A DNA stretch of 64,000 bases from Chloroflexota bacterium (GTDB lineage Bacteria; Chloroflexota; Anaerolineae; Anaerolineales; Villigracilaceae). Below, one piece after another: positions 16,808-25,579 of the stretch. The DNA is taken from the NCBI GenBank assembly GCA_016235445.1, contig JACRLB010000020.1, positions 1 to 64,000 of the forward strand, given 5' to 3'. The position numbers were made by a program, and so were the translations under genes. How positions within the stretch are numbered: position 1 is the stretch's first letter; each line of letters starts with the position of its first letter. The notes beneath the pieces are model-generated. The model had not been told where the DNA came from. It saw only the letters and a program-made list of their open reading frames with translations, and made no database searches.

Positions 16808-18055
16808 CTACTCGATTTTATTTGTAACTTCCTTATAGACAGTTATGATCTGGGATGCGATTTTATTCCAGGCATAATCCGTGGCGTATTCTGCGGCAGA
16901 ACGCCCCATTTCATTTCTCAAATCCGCATTTCCCAATAGGTGGGAGAGTTTATCGCATAACGCTTCGGGGTCGCTGTCTGGAATGGTGTACCCCGTCACA
17001 TCATTTTGGACAAGATACCCAAGCCCGCCAACTTCCGAAGCAATCACAGGGGTTCCGCAAGCCATCGCCTCGAGCGCCACCATCCCAAACGATTCGTACA
17101 AAGAAGGCATCACCACCACCTCTGCCGCAGAATAATAATACGGCAGGGTATCCTGACTGCGCTTGCCAAGAAAAATCACCATTCCGCCCATGCACAATTC
17201 ATCGCACATTTTTTGCAGGCGCGTCATCTCATCCGTCATCTCTTCAGGGCTGACGTCCACATCCCCCCCAATGATCGCCAAATGAACAGGGCGGTGGATG
17301 CCCTGCAAATCCAAACACGACATCGCCCGGATCAGCGTATCGATACCTTTCAACGGCTCGATGCGCCCCACAAAAAGCACCATGCGGTTTTCAGGCTTCA
17401 AGCCAATATATTGTTTAGCCTCATCAGCAGGAATCGGATAAAAATGGCTCGTATCCACACCTGGGGGGATGACCGTCATCTTGCGGGCATCAGCGCGATA
17501 CAGGAATCGAAGCTGGGTCAACTCTGCCAAAGTGGCGACGATAATCCGCTTCGCCCTACCGAGCGCCTGCCTCTCCCCATTGAGCCGATCCTCGCCTGCA
17601 CGTTCATCCTCCGACCTCGCCACCCGATTCTTCATCTCCCCCAGCGTATGGAACATATGCACAACAGGGACTCCATCCCACGCATTGCTCAAGATTTCAG
17701 CCGCCAGGCCAGACATCCAATAATGGCTGTGGATCACATCATATTTGATCCCTTTTTCTTCCGCAAACTGCCGCACCCCCTCGGCAAACTCAGGGATATA
17801 TTTGGCAATGTCGCCTTTGCTTTTCGGCTCCTCCGGCCCCGCAGGGATGTGTACCACGCGGTTCCCGAAACCCAGGTCATGCAATACATGCGGCACGTGC
17901 TCGTCTTGTGAACGCGTAAACACATCCACATGAATGCCCAAACGCCCCAGTTCACAAGTCAAATCGCGGACGTACACATTCATTCCGCCCGTATCCTTGC
18001 CGCCAAGTGTGGCAAGCGGACAGGTATGATAAGAAAGCATGGCAACACGAAGCAT
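16808..18055 (-). CDS. GT4 family glycosyltransferase (MshA/sucrose-phosphate-synthase-like)
   Basis: 415-residue GT-B fold retaining glycosyltransferase. The N-terminal domain has the GGMNVYVRDL motif and the HSHYWMSG stretch typical of the sucrose-phosphate synthase and MshA subgroup; the C-terminal domain (about 215-400) holds VGRIEPLKGIDTLIRA and the donor-binding PSLYESFGMVALEAMACGTPVIAS with the E-x7-E pair. It uses a nucleotide-sugar donor in the cytosol; the acceptor is not clear. No partner genes for mycothiol or sucrose synthesis are nearby. It converges with the NYN gene, 12 bases apart, without a visible shared terminator. Confidence 0.88.
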   Translation of the reverse strand: MLRVAMLSYHTCPLATLGGKDTGGMNVYVRDLTCELGRLGIHVDVFTRSQDEHVPHVLHDLGFGNRVVHIPAGPEEPKSKGDIAKYIPEFAEGVRQFAEEKGIKYDVIHSHYWMSGLAAEILSNAWDGVPVVHMFHTLGEMKNRVARSEDERAGEDRLNGERQALGRAKRIIVATLAELTQLRFLYRADARKMTVIPPGVDTSHFYPIPADEAKQYIGLKPENRMVLFVGRIEPLKGIDTLIRAMSCLDLQGIHRPVHLAIIGGDVDVSPEEMTDEMTRLQKMCDELCMGGMVIFLGKRSQDTLPYYYSAAEVVVMPSLYESFGMVALEAMACGTPVIASEVGGLGYLVQNDVTGYTIPDSDPEALCDKLSHLLGNADLRNEMGRSAAEYATDYAWNKIASQIITVYKEVTNKIE

Positions 18056-18102
18056 GGTTTAAATTTTCTCCGATATGGTAGACGACATGAACACATCAAA
18101 AC

Positions 18103-18131
18103 TTGCGGGTTTAAACCAAATCCTTTATAAT
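18103..18131 (+). promoter_or_regulatory. Promoter of tRNA-Thr
   Basis: TTGCGG (18103-18108), a 17-base spacer and TATAAT (18126-18131) place the transcription start about 30 bases before the tRNA. Confidence 0.5.
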
Positions 18132-18165
18132 CCCGCCCGCTATAAAAGACCCTCAAGGGCAATAA

Positions 18166-18238
18166 GCCGCTGTAGCTCAGTTGGTAGAGCGACGCACTCG
18201 TAATGCGTAGGTCGTGGGTTCGTATCCCACCAGCGGCT
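18166..18238 (+). tRNA. tRNA-Thr (anticodon CGT)
   Basis: Cloverleaf of 73 bases: acceptor stem GCCGCTG paired with CAGCGGC, D-arm with AGCTCAGTTGGTAGAGC, anticodon stem GCGCACT-type with loop CTCGTAA (anticodon CGT, reading ACG), T-arm GTGGGTTCGTATCCCAC, discriminator T. The CCA end is not encoded. A hairpin terminator follows directly. Confidence 0.95.
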
Positions 18239-18242
18239 CACG

Positions 18243-18266
18243 AGAACCCAGGAAAACCTGGGTTCT
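18243..18266 (+). terminator. Terminator of tRNA-Thr
   Basis: Perfect 10-bp stem (AGAACCCAGG and CCTGGGTTCT) with an AAAA loop, four bases past the tRNA. Confidence 0.7.
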
Positions 18267-18290
18267 GGCATTTAATCGGCCTTATATGTA

Positions 18291-18423
18291 GTTCGACAAT
18301 GTCAGATTAAGACTGAAACCAAAGTACAAAACCACAAAGGGCAAGTAACAATCCTCGTGTTTAGCCTTTTGCCCTCCTTTGTGGACTTTGTGGTAAAGGT
18401 TTTGAAATGTGACCTTGTCAAAG
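18291..18423 (+). mobile_element. MITE, GTTCGACAATGTC termini, TA duplication
   Basis: 133-bp non-coding element with termini GTTCGACAATGTC and, inverted, CTTTGACAAGGTC, flanked by TA on both sides (18289-18290 and 18424-18425). Homologous to 48889-49082 (opposite orientation) and partly to 9471-9588. TA duplication and short inverted ends are like Tc1/mariner-IS630 derived MITEs. It ends 38 bases before the histidine kinase start. Confidence 0.8.
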
Positions 18424-18461
18424 TAGAATAGAGAATACCCTTTACTCTTCGAGAACCCTTA

Positions 18462-20678
18462 ATGGAAAAATTGCTCCGGCTATTAAGATCACCCAACGAT
18501 CACTCCTCCAGGCGCGTGGAAAACCAAAAAATGGTCATGTACGTGCTGGCCGTGGGGTTCATAGGCGCATTGACCCTCGCGCTGATGAAAATCAACCCCT
18601 GGCAGATGGTCATCCTCGGGTTTGTGTTTTTAGCTGGGCTGTGGCTCGCAATTCGCGGACACACATCCCTTGCGCGCTGGGGGTCCCTGATCGCGGCGCT
18701 CGGGTTGATCTCCAGCCTGATGATCTCCAATTACGGCATCCGCGACACTGCGGTTCTCGGCCTGATGGTGGTGTTAATTTCCGCAGGACTCATCGCAGGC
18801 AGGCGCGGAACGTTGATAATTGGCGGCGTCATCCTTTTGCTTATCGCCGCCATGAGCTTTCTGGAAACTCGGGGCATCATCGTCAATCCGTTCAGCCGGT
18901 ACAATTTTTTTGCCGACTATCTCGTGGTTGGGTTAAGTATTGCGCTTGTCGCCATTCTTCAATGGCTGTTGATCAACCAGTTATATGAAAACATCATCAA
19001 AGCCAACAGGGAGCTGGCAGAACGGGAACTCATCGAGGAAAAACTCCGTGACGCTGAAAACCGCTACCGCAACCTCGTGGAAAGAATCCCAGCCGTGGTG
19101 TATGTGGCCGAGCCTGGCATAAACGGGAAATGGCATTATATCAGCCCGCAAATTACGGCCATCACTGGCTTCACGCCGCATGAATGGCAGAGCGACAGTC
19201 AATTTTGGTTCGACCAAATGCACCCCGATGACCGCGGCATCAACATGGAACTAGAAACTCACGAACTCAAAGATGGCAGTATGCCCCGACTGGAATACCG
19301 CCTCAAAACAAAAGACGGACGCTATATTTGGATCTATGACGAAGGCTTGTTTTTCATAGACTCTCAAAACCAGGCGCTGGTGCAGGGTTTCATGCTCGAC
19401 ATCACCGCCCGCAAAATGGCCGAGGAGCAACTAAAGGAACGCATCACAGACCTGGACGCCATTCGGGGCGTCAGCGAAGCCCTGGTAGTCAAAACCGACC
19501 TGAAAAACCTGATCGAACATACAGGCGATCAAATCAGGGCAACCTTCAGCGTATCCAGCCTTTTCATCGCCCTGATGGATACAGCCTCCAACTTGATCTA
19601 CTTCCCCTATTATTACGATGAAAACCGCCCCGTTGAACAAGACACCCCTCTAAAGTTCGGAAAAGGCATGACATCCAGCGTGATGAAAACGAAACGTCCG
19701 CTGTTGATCAACGAGAATTGGATCGAAGTATCCGCAAAGCACGGCGCAATCTATTACGACAACAACCCCGCCAAATCATCGCTGACCGTGCCCCTGCTGA
19801 TTGGCGACCATGCCATCGGCGCCATTTCCATGCAGGATATGGAAATAGAACATGCCTTCACCGAAAATGACGTGCGCCTGCTCTCGACCATCGCGGCCAA
19901 CCTTGCCGTGGCAATCGAAAACACAAGATTACAAGAATCCCTCAAGCGGGAATTAACCATCCAGGAAAAATTGGTAGCGCAGTTGGAATTGAAAAACGCC
20001 GAACTGGAACGATTCACCTACACCGCCTCGCATGACCTAAAATCTCCCCTCATCACCATTCGCGGCTTTCTTGGCTATCTCGAACAGGATGCCCGCATCG
20101 GAAATTTCGAACGCCTGCACAGCGACGTGAAACGCATCTCGGAAGCCACCGAAAAAATGCACATCCTGCTCAATGAACTTCTGGAACTCTCCCGCGTGGG
20201 GCGGGTGATCAACGAACCCCAAACATTACCATTTCAAGAGATCGTTCAGGAAGCCCTAAAGCGGGTGGAAGGCCAATTGCAAGCGCGGCAGGTACAGGTC
20301 AAAGTAGGAAGCGAACTGCCCGAAGTATTTGGCGACGCCGAACGCCTCATCGAAGTCATCCAAAACCTGGTGGATAACGCCTGCAAATTCATGGGCGAAC
20401 AAAAAACTCCCGCAATCGAAATCGGGGCGCAAAAGCAGGCAGGCGAAAATATTTTTTACGTAAAAGATAACGGGGTTGGAATTCATCAAAAATTCCACGA
20501 AAAGGTCTTTGGCTTGTTCGATAAGCTCGACCCCAACACAAGCGGAACGGGAATTGGGCTGGCGCTTGTAAAACGAATTGTTGAAGTGCATGGGGGCAGG
20601 GTTTGGATTGAATCGAACGGAGTTGGAGAGGGCGCAACTTTTTACTTTACGCTCTCGGAAAATCCGCCTCCTCAATAA
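18462..20678 (+). CDS. Membrane-bound PAS/GAF sensor histidine kinase
   Basis: 738-residue hybrid-free sensor kinase. Order: five to six transmembrane helices (about 24-175), a coiled region, a PAS_3-type domain with PAC tail (about 195-325, NRYRNLVERIPAVVYVAEPG ... YISPQITAITGFTPHEW ... GFMLDITARKMAE), a GAF domain (about 340-495), a HisKA dimerisation domain with phospho-acceptor His524 in FTYTASHDLKSPL, and a HATPase_c domain with the N box NLVDNACKF, G1 VKDNGVGI and G2 GTGIGLALVKRIVE. No response regulator is encoded beside it, so it is an orphan kinase. The MITE upstream leaves only about 38 bases for a promoter. A hairpin follows the stop. Confidence 0.92.
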   Translation: MEKLLRLLRSPNDHSSRRVENQKMVMYVLAVGFIGALTLALMKINPWQMVILGFVFLAGLWLAIRGHTSLARWGSLIAALGLISSLMISNYGIRDTAVLGLMVVLISAGLIAGRRGTLIIGGVILLLIAAMSFLETRGIIVNPFSRYNFFADYLVVGLSIALVAILQWLLINQLYENIIKANRELAERELIEEKLRDAENRYRNLVERIPAVVYVAEPGINGKWHYISPQITAITGFTPHEWQSDSQFWFDQMHPDDRGINMELETHELKDGSMPRLEYRLKTKDGRYIWIYDEGLFFIDSQNQALVQGFMLDITARKMAEEQLKERITDLDAIRGVSEALVVKTDLKNLIEHTGDQIRATFSVSSLFIALMDTASNLIYFPYYYDENRPVEQDTPLKFGKGMTSSVMKTKRPLLINENWIEVSAKHGAIYYDNNPAKSSLTVPLLIGDHAIGAISMQDMEIEHAFTENDVRLLSTIAANLAVAIENTRLQESLKRELTIQEKLVAQLELKNAELERFTYTASHDLKSPLITIRGFLGYLEQDARIGNFERLHSDVKRISEATEKMHILLNELLELSRVGRVINEPQTLPFQEIVQEALKRVEGQLQARQVQVKVGSELPEVFGDAERLIEVIQNLVDNACKFMGEQKTPAIEIGAQKQAGENIFYVKDNGVGIHQKFHEKVFGLFDKLDPNTSGTGIGLALVKRIVEVHGGRVWIESNGVGEGATFYFTLSENPPPQ

Positions 20679-20687
20679 CCCTTGAAA

Positions 20688-20711
20688 ACTCCACCGAACT
20701 TTCGGAGGAGT
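20688..20711 (+). terminator. Hairpin after the histidine kinase gene
   Basis: ACTCCACCGA and TCGGAGGAGT form a ten-position stem with one mismatch, nine bases past the stop; there is no T tract, so strength is uncertain. Confidence 0.5.
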
Positions 20712-20824
20712 AAATAGACGTTATCAGTCATCTTCACCCCCACCAACGAAGGGATTGTCACATCCATGTTGTTCGGCGCGGCGGGTTTAATGTTGTATCA
20801 ATATCGAATGAGACAAATAGAGAA

Positions 20825-20955
20825 TAGACGTTATCGGTAATAACCCACAAGCTTTAATGGGACGCAGATAAACGCTGATTTTCGCTGATTTAAAAGAATT
20901 TATCTGTGTTTTTCTGCGTGAATCAGCGTCCCAATTTTATTTCCGATAACGTCTA
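20825..20955. mobile_element. 131-bp MITE with 13-bp perfect terminal repeats
   Basis: TAGACGTTATCGG (20825-20837) and its exact complement (20943-20955) bound a non-coding element. Inside, GGGACGCAGATAAACGC and the CAGCGTCCC complement form a second nested inverted repeat. A lone copy of the terminus lies at 20715-20727, about 110 bases upstream. Confidence 0.8.
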
Positions 20956-21004
20956 ATGATTAATTAAAAGAAGGCGGCCAAACTTAAAACTCGGCAGCCT
21001 TGAA

Positions 21005-21379
21005 TCAATTACAGACAGGGGCTATCCAAAAGCCAAGTATGGGAACACAGGAAAATACAACCAGCGCGACAACAGACATACCCACTACTATTTGCGCAGG
21101 ATATACTGAAGATGTACTTCCCTTAAGTAACAAAAATACTCCAAGCCACAGGACAAAACTCACTATAAATACGAGGGGTAGACTATCAAAATAACTTGAA
21201 TTCGTACAACCATTATCAAAATAGTTTGCCGCATATCCTGTCGCCAGCGCGGACACAATTGCACCGCCTCCATATTTGATTAATCCCCATAGAAATTTTA
21301 GCGCATTGGCATTCTGGCCTGAAGGATCTTTCACTTCATTCGAGTTCGGATTTTCGGATGAATTCGAAGGCTCTTTCAT
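21005..21379 (-). CDS. Hypothetical small membrane protein
   Basis: 124-residue protein. The first 24 residues are Asn/Ser/Glu-rich and hydrophilic; three hydrophobic helices follow (about 34-50, 66-85, 94-118). I do not recognise the family. A good AGGAG site precedes the ATG. It lies downstream of the AOR gene's 3' end on the same strand (54-base gap), so it may be read from the same transcript, and ends near MITE DNA. No functional inference is justified. Confidence 0.65.
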   Translation of the reverse strand: MKEPSNSSENPNSNEVKDPSGQNANALKFLWGLIKYGGGAIVSALATGYAANYFDNGCTNSSYFDSLPLVFIVSFVLWLGVFLLLKGSTSSVYPAQIVVGMSVVALVVFSCVPILGFWIAPVCN

Positions 21380-21432
21380 AGAACATCTCCTGGCAAAACA
21401 TTCTGCCTTTACGATAATCTCTGATAAATAAT

Positions 21433-23151
21433 CTATTCAATCCCATCGAAAATATGGTCGAGCGTTTCCTCGCTCACATCGAAGACCGAGCCGTTTTCAG
21501 GGATGGCTTCCCTCATCATCCAATCAGGCAGGCGGTCATCTTTGGCAGTGAATCCTGCTCGTTTATTAAACTCCCGTTCCAGCTTAATGGTCTGCTTGCC
21601 GAGTTCCTGCAAAATAGTATCGGGCAGGTCATCCCAGCCATAACGCGCTTTCAATAAGCGTTTCACCACGCCATCGGGAGTAGCCGCATACCCAAAGCCA
21701 GCGAAGATGCACGCGCCAATCGTATCGTAACCAGCCATATTTAACTGCGCGTTCAACGAGGCATCTTTTTGTTGAGTCGGGTCCAGGTGATTAACCTTGG
21801 CGCGGATGGTCAACCCGCAAGTGTGGTCTGCGCCCTGCGGAGTCGTTGCGTAAGTGACGCCCGTCCCTTTGATGGAGCGTGGCTCGTACGCAGACATGGC
21901 CTGTCCCTTCACGGCAGGTACGCGCTCAATGTTGTATTTCCTGCCAACAGTCACCGCGCCATCACCGAGGATTCGCCCAAGCTCAGTGCCTGCGCGAATT
22001 TCATCAATCAACTTCTGGGCATCTTCTTCACTGCCCCAGCGCATGAGGCCCGCTTCGGCGGCAACGCCCAATGAGCCGCCGATTTCAATCGAATCAAGGC
22101 CCAGATCATTCACATGCCAGTTGAGTCGGCCAATCGCATCCAGCGAGTCAATATCAATATTCGTGCCCATCAAGCCGATGGTCTCGTACTCCAACGGCGA
22201 GACGATGATCTTGCCATCCTCCCCGCCAAAGACATTCGAGCACTTAATGGTGCATCCAGCCATGCAAGCATGGGCAGGGTCAGAAGGTTTGCCACGCGTC
22301 AACGTAAACTCGCGCAAAGCCTCGCCGCTGATGTTTTCCACCTTATCGAATGTACCGCGTGAAAAATTATGAACGGGAATGCCCGCAAACTGCTGGGTCA
22401 ATTGCGCCATCGCGGCCGTGCCGTAATCACGATACGTCACCGATTGCGGATGTTCCATCACCGCTTTGGTGTAATCCTTCTGCGCGACTTTAAACGCTTC
22501 GGGATTCGCGATGGCAGGCTTCTGCCCACCGGCATGGTCGAACACGACGGCTTTGATTCCCTTCGAACCCATCACCGCGCCGAGTCCACCGCGAGCGGCA
22601 ATACGCGAGGGAATTTTATCCTTGTCGAGATTCTGAATGCCAGCGGACTTCATGCGCATTTCACCGCCAGGGCCGATCAACGCAATGGCGACTTTATCGC
22701 CATATTTTTCCAGCAGTTTCGGTGCGGTTTCGTAAACGCCAACCCCCACCAGGTCATCGGCCTTTTCCCATTTCGCACCATTCATTGACAGATGCAAAAC
22801 CCAATAGCCATCTTCCTTTGGAGTGTCTTCGATGATCAAGGCATGGATGCCCATGAAGGCCATGTGATAGCCTGTCCGCCCGCCTGCGTTGGCTTCCTTG
22901 ACTCCGCCAGTCAGCGGAGATTTCCCGCCAATGGAAATTCTATCGGTGGATGAAAGCATGTGCCCCACCAGCAGACCCGGCGCAAAGATGAGTTTATTCC
23001 CCGCCCCAAGCGGATCACACTTCGCGTCGACTTCGTCAACCAGAATATGCGCGAGCAGTCCACGCCCGCCGAGGCGGGACCATGCTTGAGGAACAGGCTC
23101 CACTTTCAAGGTTTGGGTGCGAACGTTGATGCGCCAAATATTCATAGCCAT
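21433..23151 (-). CDS. Aldehyde:ferredoxin oxidoreductase family enzyme (first paralog)
   Basis: 572-residue tungsten- or molybdenum-pterin enzyme of the AOR family, which oxidises aldehydes to acids with ferredoxin in the cytosol. Domain order is the family's: N-terminal pterin-binding domain (about 1-200, with GGRGLLAHILVDEVD and IGGKSPLTGGVKEANAGG), then domains 2 and 3. The 4Fe-4S ligands are Cys296, Cys300, Cys304 (CMAGCTIKC) and Cys481 (DTIGACIF); the spacing C-x3-C-x3-C differs from the C-x2-C-x3-C of the second paralog at 27076. It is shorter than the second paralog and probably has a different substrate. The gene lies at the downstream edge of the catabolic island. A small helical protein gene is upstream with its own terminator. 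Confidence 0.9.
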   Translation of the reverse strand: MAMNIWRINVRTQTLKVEPVPQAWSRLGGRGLLAHILVDEVDAKCDPLGAGNKLIFAPGLLVGHMLSSTDRISIGGKSPLTGGVKEANAGGRTGYHMAFMGIHALIIEDTPKEDGYWVLHLSMNGAKWEKADDLVGVGVYETAPKLLEKYGDKVAIALIGPGGEMRMKSAGIQNLDKDKIPSRIAARGGLGAVMGSKGIKAVVFDHAGGQKPAIANPEAFKVAQKDYTKAVMEHPQSVTYRDYGTAAMAQLTQQFAGIPVHNFSRGTFDKVENISGEALREFTLTRGKPSDPAHACMAGCTIKCSNVFGGEDGKIIVSPLEYETIGLMGTNIDIDSLDAIGRLNWHVNDLGLDSIEIGGSLGVAAEAGLMRWGSEEDAQKLIDEIRAGTELGRILGDGAVTVGRKYNIERVPAVKGQAMSAYEPRSIKGTGVTYATTPQGADHTCGLTIRAKVNHLDPTQQKDASLNAQLNMAGYDTIGACIFAGFGYAATPDGVVKRLLKARYGWDDLPDTILQELGKQTIKLEREFNKRAGFTAKDDRLPDWMMREAIPENGSVFDVSEETLDHIFDGIE

Positions 23152-23175
23152 TTCTCCAAGTCAAAAATCAAAAAA

Positions 23176-23199
23176 CGCCGCAACCTTGTGGGTGCGGCG
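23176..23199 (-). terminator. Terminator after the 78-residue protein gene
   Basis: CGCCGCA and TGCGGCG stem with a ten-base loop, followed on the minus strand by TTTTTTGATTTTT, 20 bases after the stop. Confidence 0.8.
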
Positions 23200-23217
23200 A
23201 TCTCCATCCTGCGAGCC

Positions 23218-23454
23218 TTACTTGTCTTTGCCGCCAAGCAGACCGCCAAGCAGGCTGGCCGCATCATCCAGGCCAATACCGTCGCTCAGGTCCACGTTCC
23301 CTGCGAGAATCGCTTCCAATGACCCAGCCATTTCAGGCGGTAATTTTTTCTTGAGCATGTCAAGAACTACAATCACAGACTGTTTGGCTTTTTCCTGGGG
23401 AATACCCACCTTCTTGGCAACCACCCCTGAAATCTCTGTTACGATGTCAGACAT
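23218..23454 (-). CDS. Small helical protein of unknown function
   Basis: 78-residue soluble protein, predicted mainly helical, with a Leu/Gly-rich tail ending LLGGLLGGKDK. It resembles small uncharacterised bacterial proteins around the DUF2267/DUF2780 type, but I cannot assign it firmly. A strong AAAGGAG site precedes the ATG, a TTGCCA-17-TAGCAT promoter-like sequence lies just upstream, and a good terminator follows, so it is an independent, well-equipped gene between an aminotransferase and an AOR. Confidence 0.7.
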   Translation of the reverse strand: MSDIVTEISGVVAKKVGIPQEKAKQSVIVVLDMLKKKLPPEMAGSLEAILAGNVDLSDGIGLDDAASLLGGLLGGKDK

Positions 23455-23520
23455 TTTTACACTCCTTTACACCAAATGAAATTTTGACCATGCTAACATA
23501 GCTTATATGGATTGGCAAAT

Positions 23521-24879
23521 TTACGCAAACAACGATATCACCGCTTCCCTGAATACCTTCGTGTGATGATCCACATCGGCTTGAGTTGTCTCTGGCGAGA
23601 TCAATGCCATATTGTGAAAGGGCGTCATCAGAATGCCGCGGTTCAAAGCGTAGAGATGCATGTAGCGGTCTAGCTCGGGGTCAATGGCGGCGTGGGCTTC
23701 TCCTCCATTTTTCGGCGGATTGGGACGGAACCAGTATTCAGAGCGGTTGCCCAATTGCTTGACGATCCACGGTAATTCAAATTCCTTGATGACAGACTGC
23801 ACGCCTTCGGTGAATTTTTCCTGCAAGGCAGTCGCTTTGGAATAAAACTCTTCCGTCAGAACATGTTGCAGGGTGGCTTTCATCGCCGCAATGGACAGGG
23901 CGTTGCCTGCCAGTGTGCCGCCGATACCGCCCACATCCGAGTCTTCGACTGAGAGTTTGGCAGTGAAGGCTTGTGATACTTCTTCGGTGAAGCCATAGAT
24001 CGCGGCAGGCACTCCTCCAGCGAGGGGTTTGCCGAGGGTTAAGAAATCAGGCTGAAGACCGAAAGAGGCGGTGTATCCGCCAGTACCAGTGCAGATTGTG
24101 TGAGTCTCATCAATGATGAGATACGTCCCGTATTTGCGGGTGATCTCGCGCAGGGCTTCGTGATAGCCGGGGTTGGGATGAATGATGCCGATGTTGGTCA
24201 TCGCGGGTTCGGCAAGGACGGCGGCAACATCACGGGCAGAAAGCGCGGTTTCGAGCGCGCCGATGTCATTGAACTCAATCACCTTGGTGGTTTCGCGCGG
24301 ATCAATTTGCGGACCCATGTTGTTGGCGCGCGGCATGGGCGTACCTTCTTCATCGAGGGTGATGAAGGTCTCGTCCACGGAGCCGTGATAGCAATAGTTG
24401 AAGACGAGAATCTTTGGGCGGCCTGTGATGAGACGCGCCATGCGAAGCGCGAAACGATTCGCGTCGGTGGCGGTGAGGGCGAACTGCCAGTAGGGAAGTT
24501 TGAAGCGGCGTTGAAGTTCCTCGCCCACCCAGATCACATCTTCATACGGCAACATAAGCGTGATGCCTTTTTGAATTTGCCCGGTGATGGCTTTGACGGT
24601 GGCATCGGGCGCGTGGCCTGTCATTGCACCTGTGTCGCCGAGGCAGAAGTCGATGTAGTCATTGCCGTCCACATCGGTGAAGTGCGCGCCTTTGGCTTCT
24701 TTGACAAAGACGGGAAATGAACCCGCCCAACGAATCATCCATAACATCGGCACGCCGCCATGCAATGACTTGCGCGCGCGCTGATACAGTTCGTAGGATT
24801 TGGGGTGAGTTTTGTGGAAGAGTTGTTCTTCGGATTGAAGGAGTTTTTCTAGTTTTGTGCGGTTTATAGTTTGCTTCAT
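23521..24879 (-). CDS. Class-III aminotransferase, glutamate-1-semialdehyde-aminomutase-like
   Basis: 452-residue PLP enzyme of fold type I, class III. The segment HFTDVDGNDYIDFCLGDTGAMTGHAP and the later IDETHTI motif resemble GSA aminomutase (HemL) and its amino-acid-racemase/aminotransferase relatives; the PLP lysine is in FLTLGKPLAGGVP. The absence of other haem genes and the island context favour a catabolic aminotransferase or racemase over haem synthesis. One of five class-III aminotransferases within 18 kb. It is followed by the small gene at 23454 and preceded by the TumE-like pair. Confidence 0.85.
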   Translation of the reverse strand: MKQTINRTKLEKLLQSEEQLFHKTHPKSYELYQRARKSLHGGVPMLWMIRWAGSFPVFVKEAKGAHFTDVDGNDYIDFCLGDTGAMTGHAPDATVKAITGQIQKGITLMLPYEDVIWVGEELQRRFKLPYWQFALTATDANRFALRMARLITGRPKILVFNYCYHGSVDETFITLDEEGTPMPRANNMGPQIDPRETTKVIEFNDIGALETALSARDVAAVLAEPAMTNIGIIHPNPGYHEALREITRKYGTYLIIDETHTICTGTGGYTASFGLQPDFLTLGKPLAGGVPAAIYGFTEEVSQAFTAKLSVEDSDVGGIGGTLAGNALSIAAMKATLQHVLTEEFYSKATALQEKFTEGVQSVIKEFELPWIVKQLGNRSEYWFRPNPPKNGGEAHAAIDPELDRYMHLYALNRGILMTPFHNMALISPETTQADVDHHTKVFREAVISLFA

Positions 24880-24892
24880 GGTTATTGTTTGC

Positions 24893-25247
24893 CTATGGCA
24901 AATTCAATTCTGCCAATATTTTTTCGACTTCATCCAAAAATTCCTGAAGTTCGATTCCGCGCTGGCCTTCAAGACTGAAATCGTGATCTTCAGGCGCGGT
25001 GTGAACATGCCTGTGCCAGCCGGCCATCCAATTCATCGCGCGCGAACAACCTGCTTCCATTGTGAATCAGCACAAGATTCGTGGTTTGGAAACGGTCATT
25101 CCGATAAACCTGCACGAACAAATCGGTGGAAATATACAAACGCGCTTTTATGAGACTCAGGGTTTGATCAAGTATTTCCATGCGGATAAAATACTTGCGG
25201 CGTTTCAGTTCCTTCTGCAAGTCATTTGCAAGATCGGAAACAGTCAT
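24893..25247 (-). pseudogene. TumE-like (DUF6516) toxin gene with frameshift
   Basis: From the ATG at 25247 a reading frame of 85 codons gives a protein whose DLFVQVYRNDRF and TTNLVLIHNGSRLFARDEL blocks fit, from memory, the TumE/DUF6516 toxin family. It then runs into unrelated codons. Shifting frame by one base at GGCCGGC (about 25018-25027) restores a conserved-looking tail, GWHRHVH, HDFSLEGQ and LQEFLDEVEKILAELNLP, ending at TAG 24893-24895. The gene therefore looks full length (about 117 codons) but carries one extra base (or two missing). It overlaps the partner gene's stop by four bases. It could be a real loss of toxin function, a programmed shift or an assembly error. Confidence 0.7.
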
Positions 25248-25546
25248 ACTTTTTTGCTCAAGGGCTTGAGTTTTTTAATTTCATCCTGCATGTCTTCAAT
25301 GCCAGTCACGGCCAGTTCCCAATCAAAGTAATCCTGCTCGGCGTTGGAGTTCAATGCCGCCGCCAGCATTTTCTTGCGGAAAGAGTCAAACGTCTCCTGA
25401 TATTTTTCCTGCAATTGACGCGCCATGCTCTGATATTTGATCAGGTTTTTTTGCGCCTTTTCAAGCAGTAATTCTGCAATCGCCTGTTCGGGGTTGAGAT
25501 TGGGAAATAAACGCCTGGCGCTGGATTCAAGAGTATTAAGTGTCAT
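25244..25546 (-). CDS. Partner of the TumE-like toxin, putative antitoxin
   Basis: 100-residue, strongly helical, Lys/Gln/Glu-rich protein. Its stop codon overlaps the start of the TumE-like gene by four bases (ATGA), the usual layout of a toxin-antitoxin operon with the antitoxin first. No DNA-binding motif is obvious. With the toxin frame broken, the antitoxin would be the surviving part. The assignment rests on context. Its start is near a GAGGTAACC sequence upstream. Confidence 0.6.
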   Translation of the reverse strand: MTLNTLESSARRLFPNLNPEQAIAELLLEKAQKNLIKYQSMARQLQEKYQETFDSFRKKMLAAALNSNAEQDYFDWELAVTGIEDMQDEIKKLKPLSKKV

Positions 25547-25579
25547 GGTTACCTCTGCTGAAAATTATACTCTTTTGAA

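Larger units (their letters stand above)
20679..21004. other. Gene-free stretch with MITE termini
   Basis: Between the histidine kinase and the small membrane protein, which converge. It contains the kinase hairpin (20688-20711), a lone terminal repeat TAGACGTTATCAG at 20715-20727, about 97 bases with no recognised feature, and a complete MITE at 20825-20955. Confidence 0.75.

Noticed and set aside
23521..24879. hemL for haem synthesis
   Set aside because: Similarity to GSA aminomutase is at superfamily level; there are no haem genes nearby, and a second diverged copy is in the same catabolic island.
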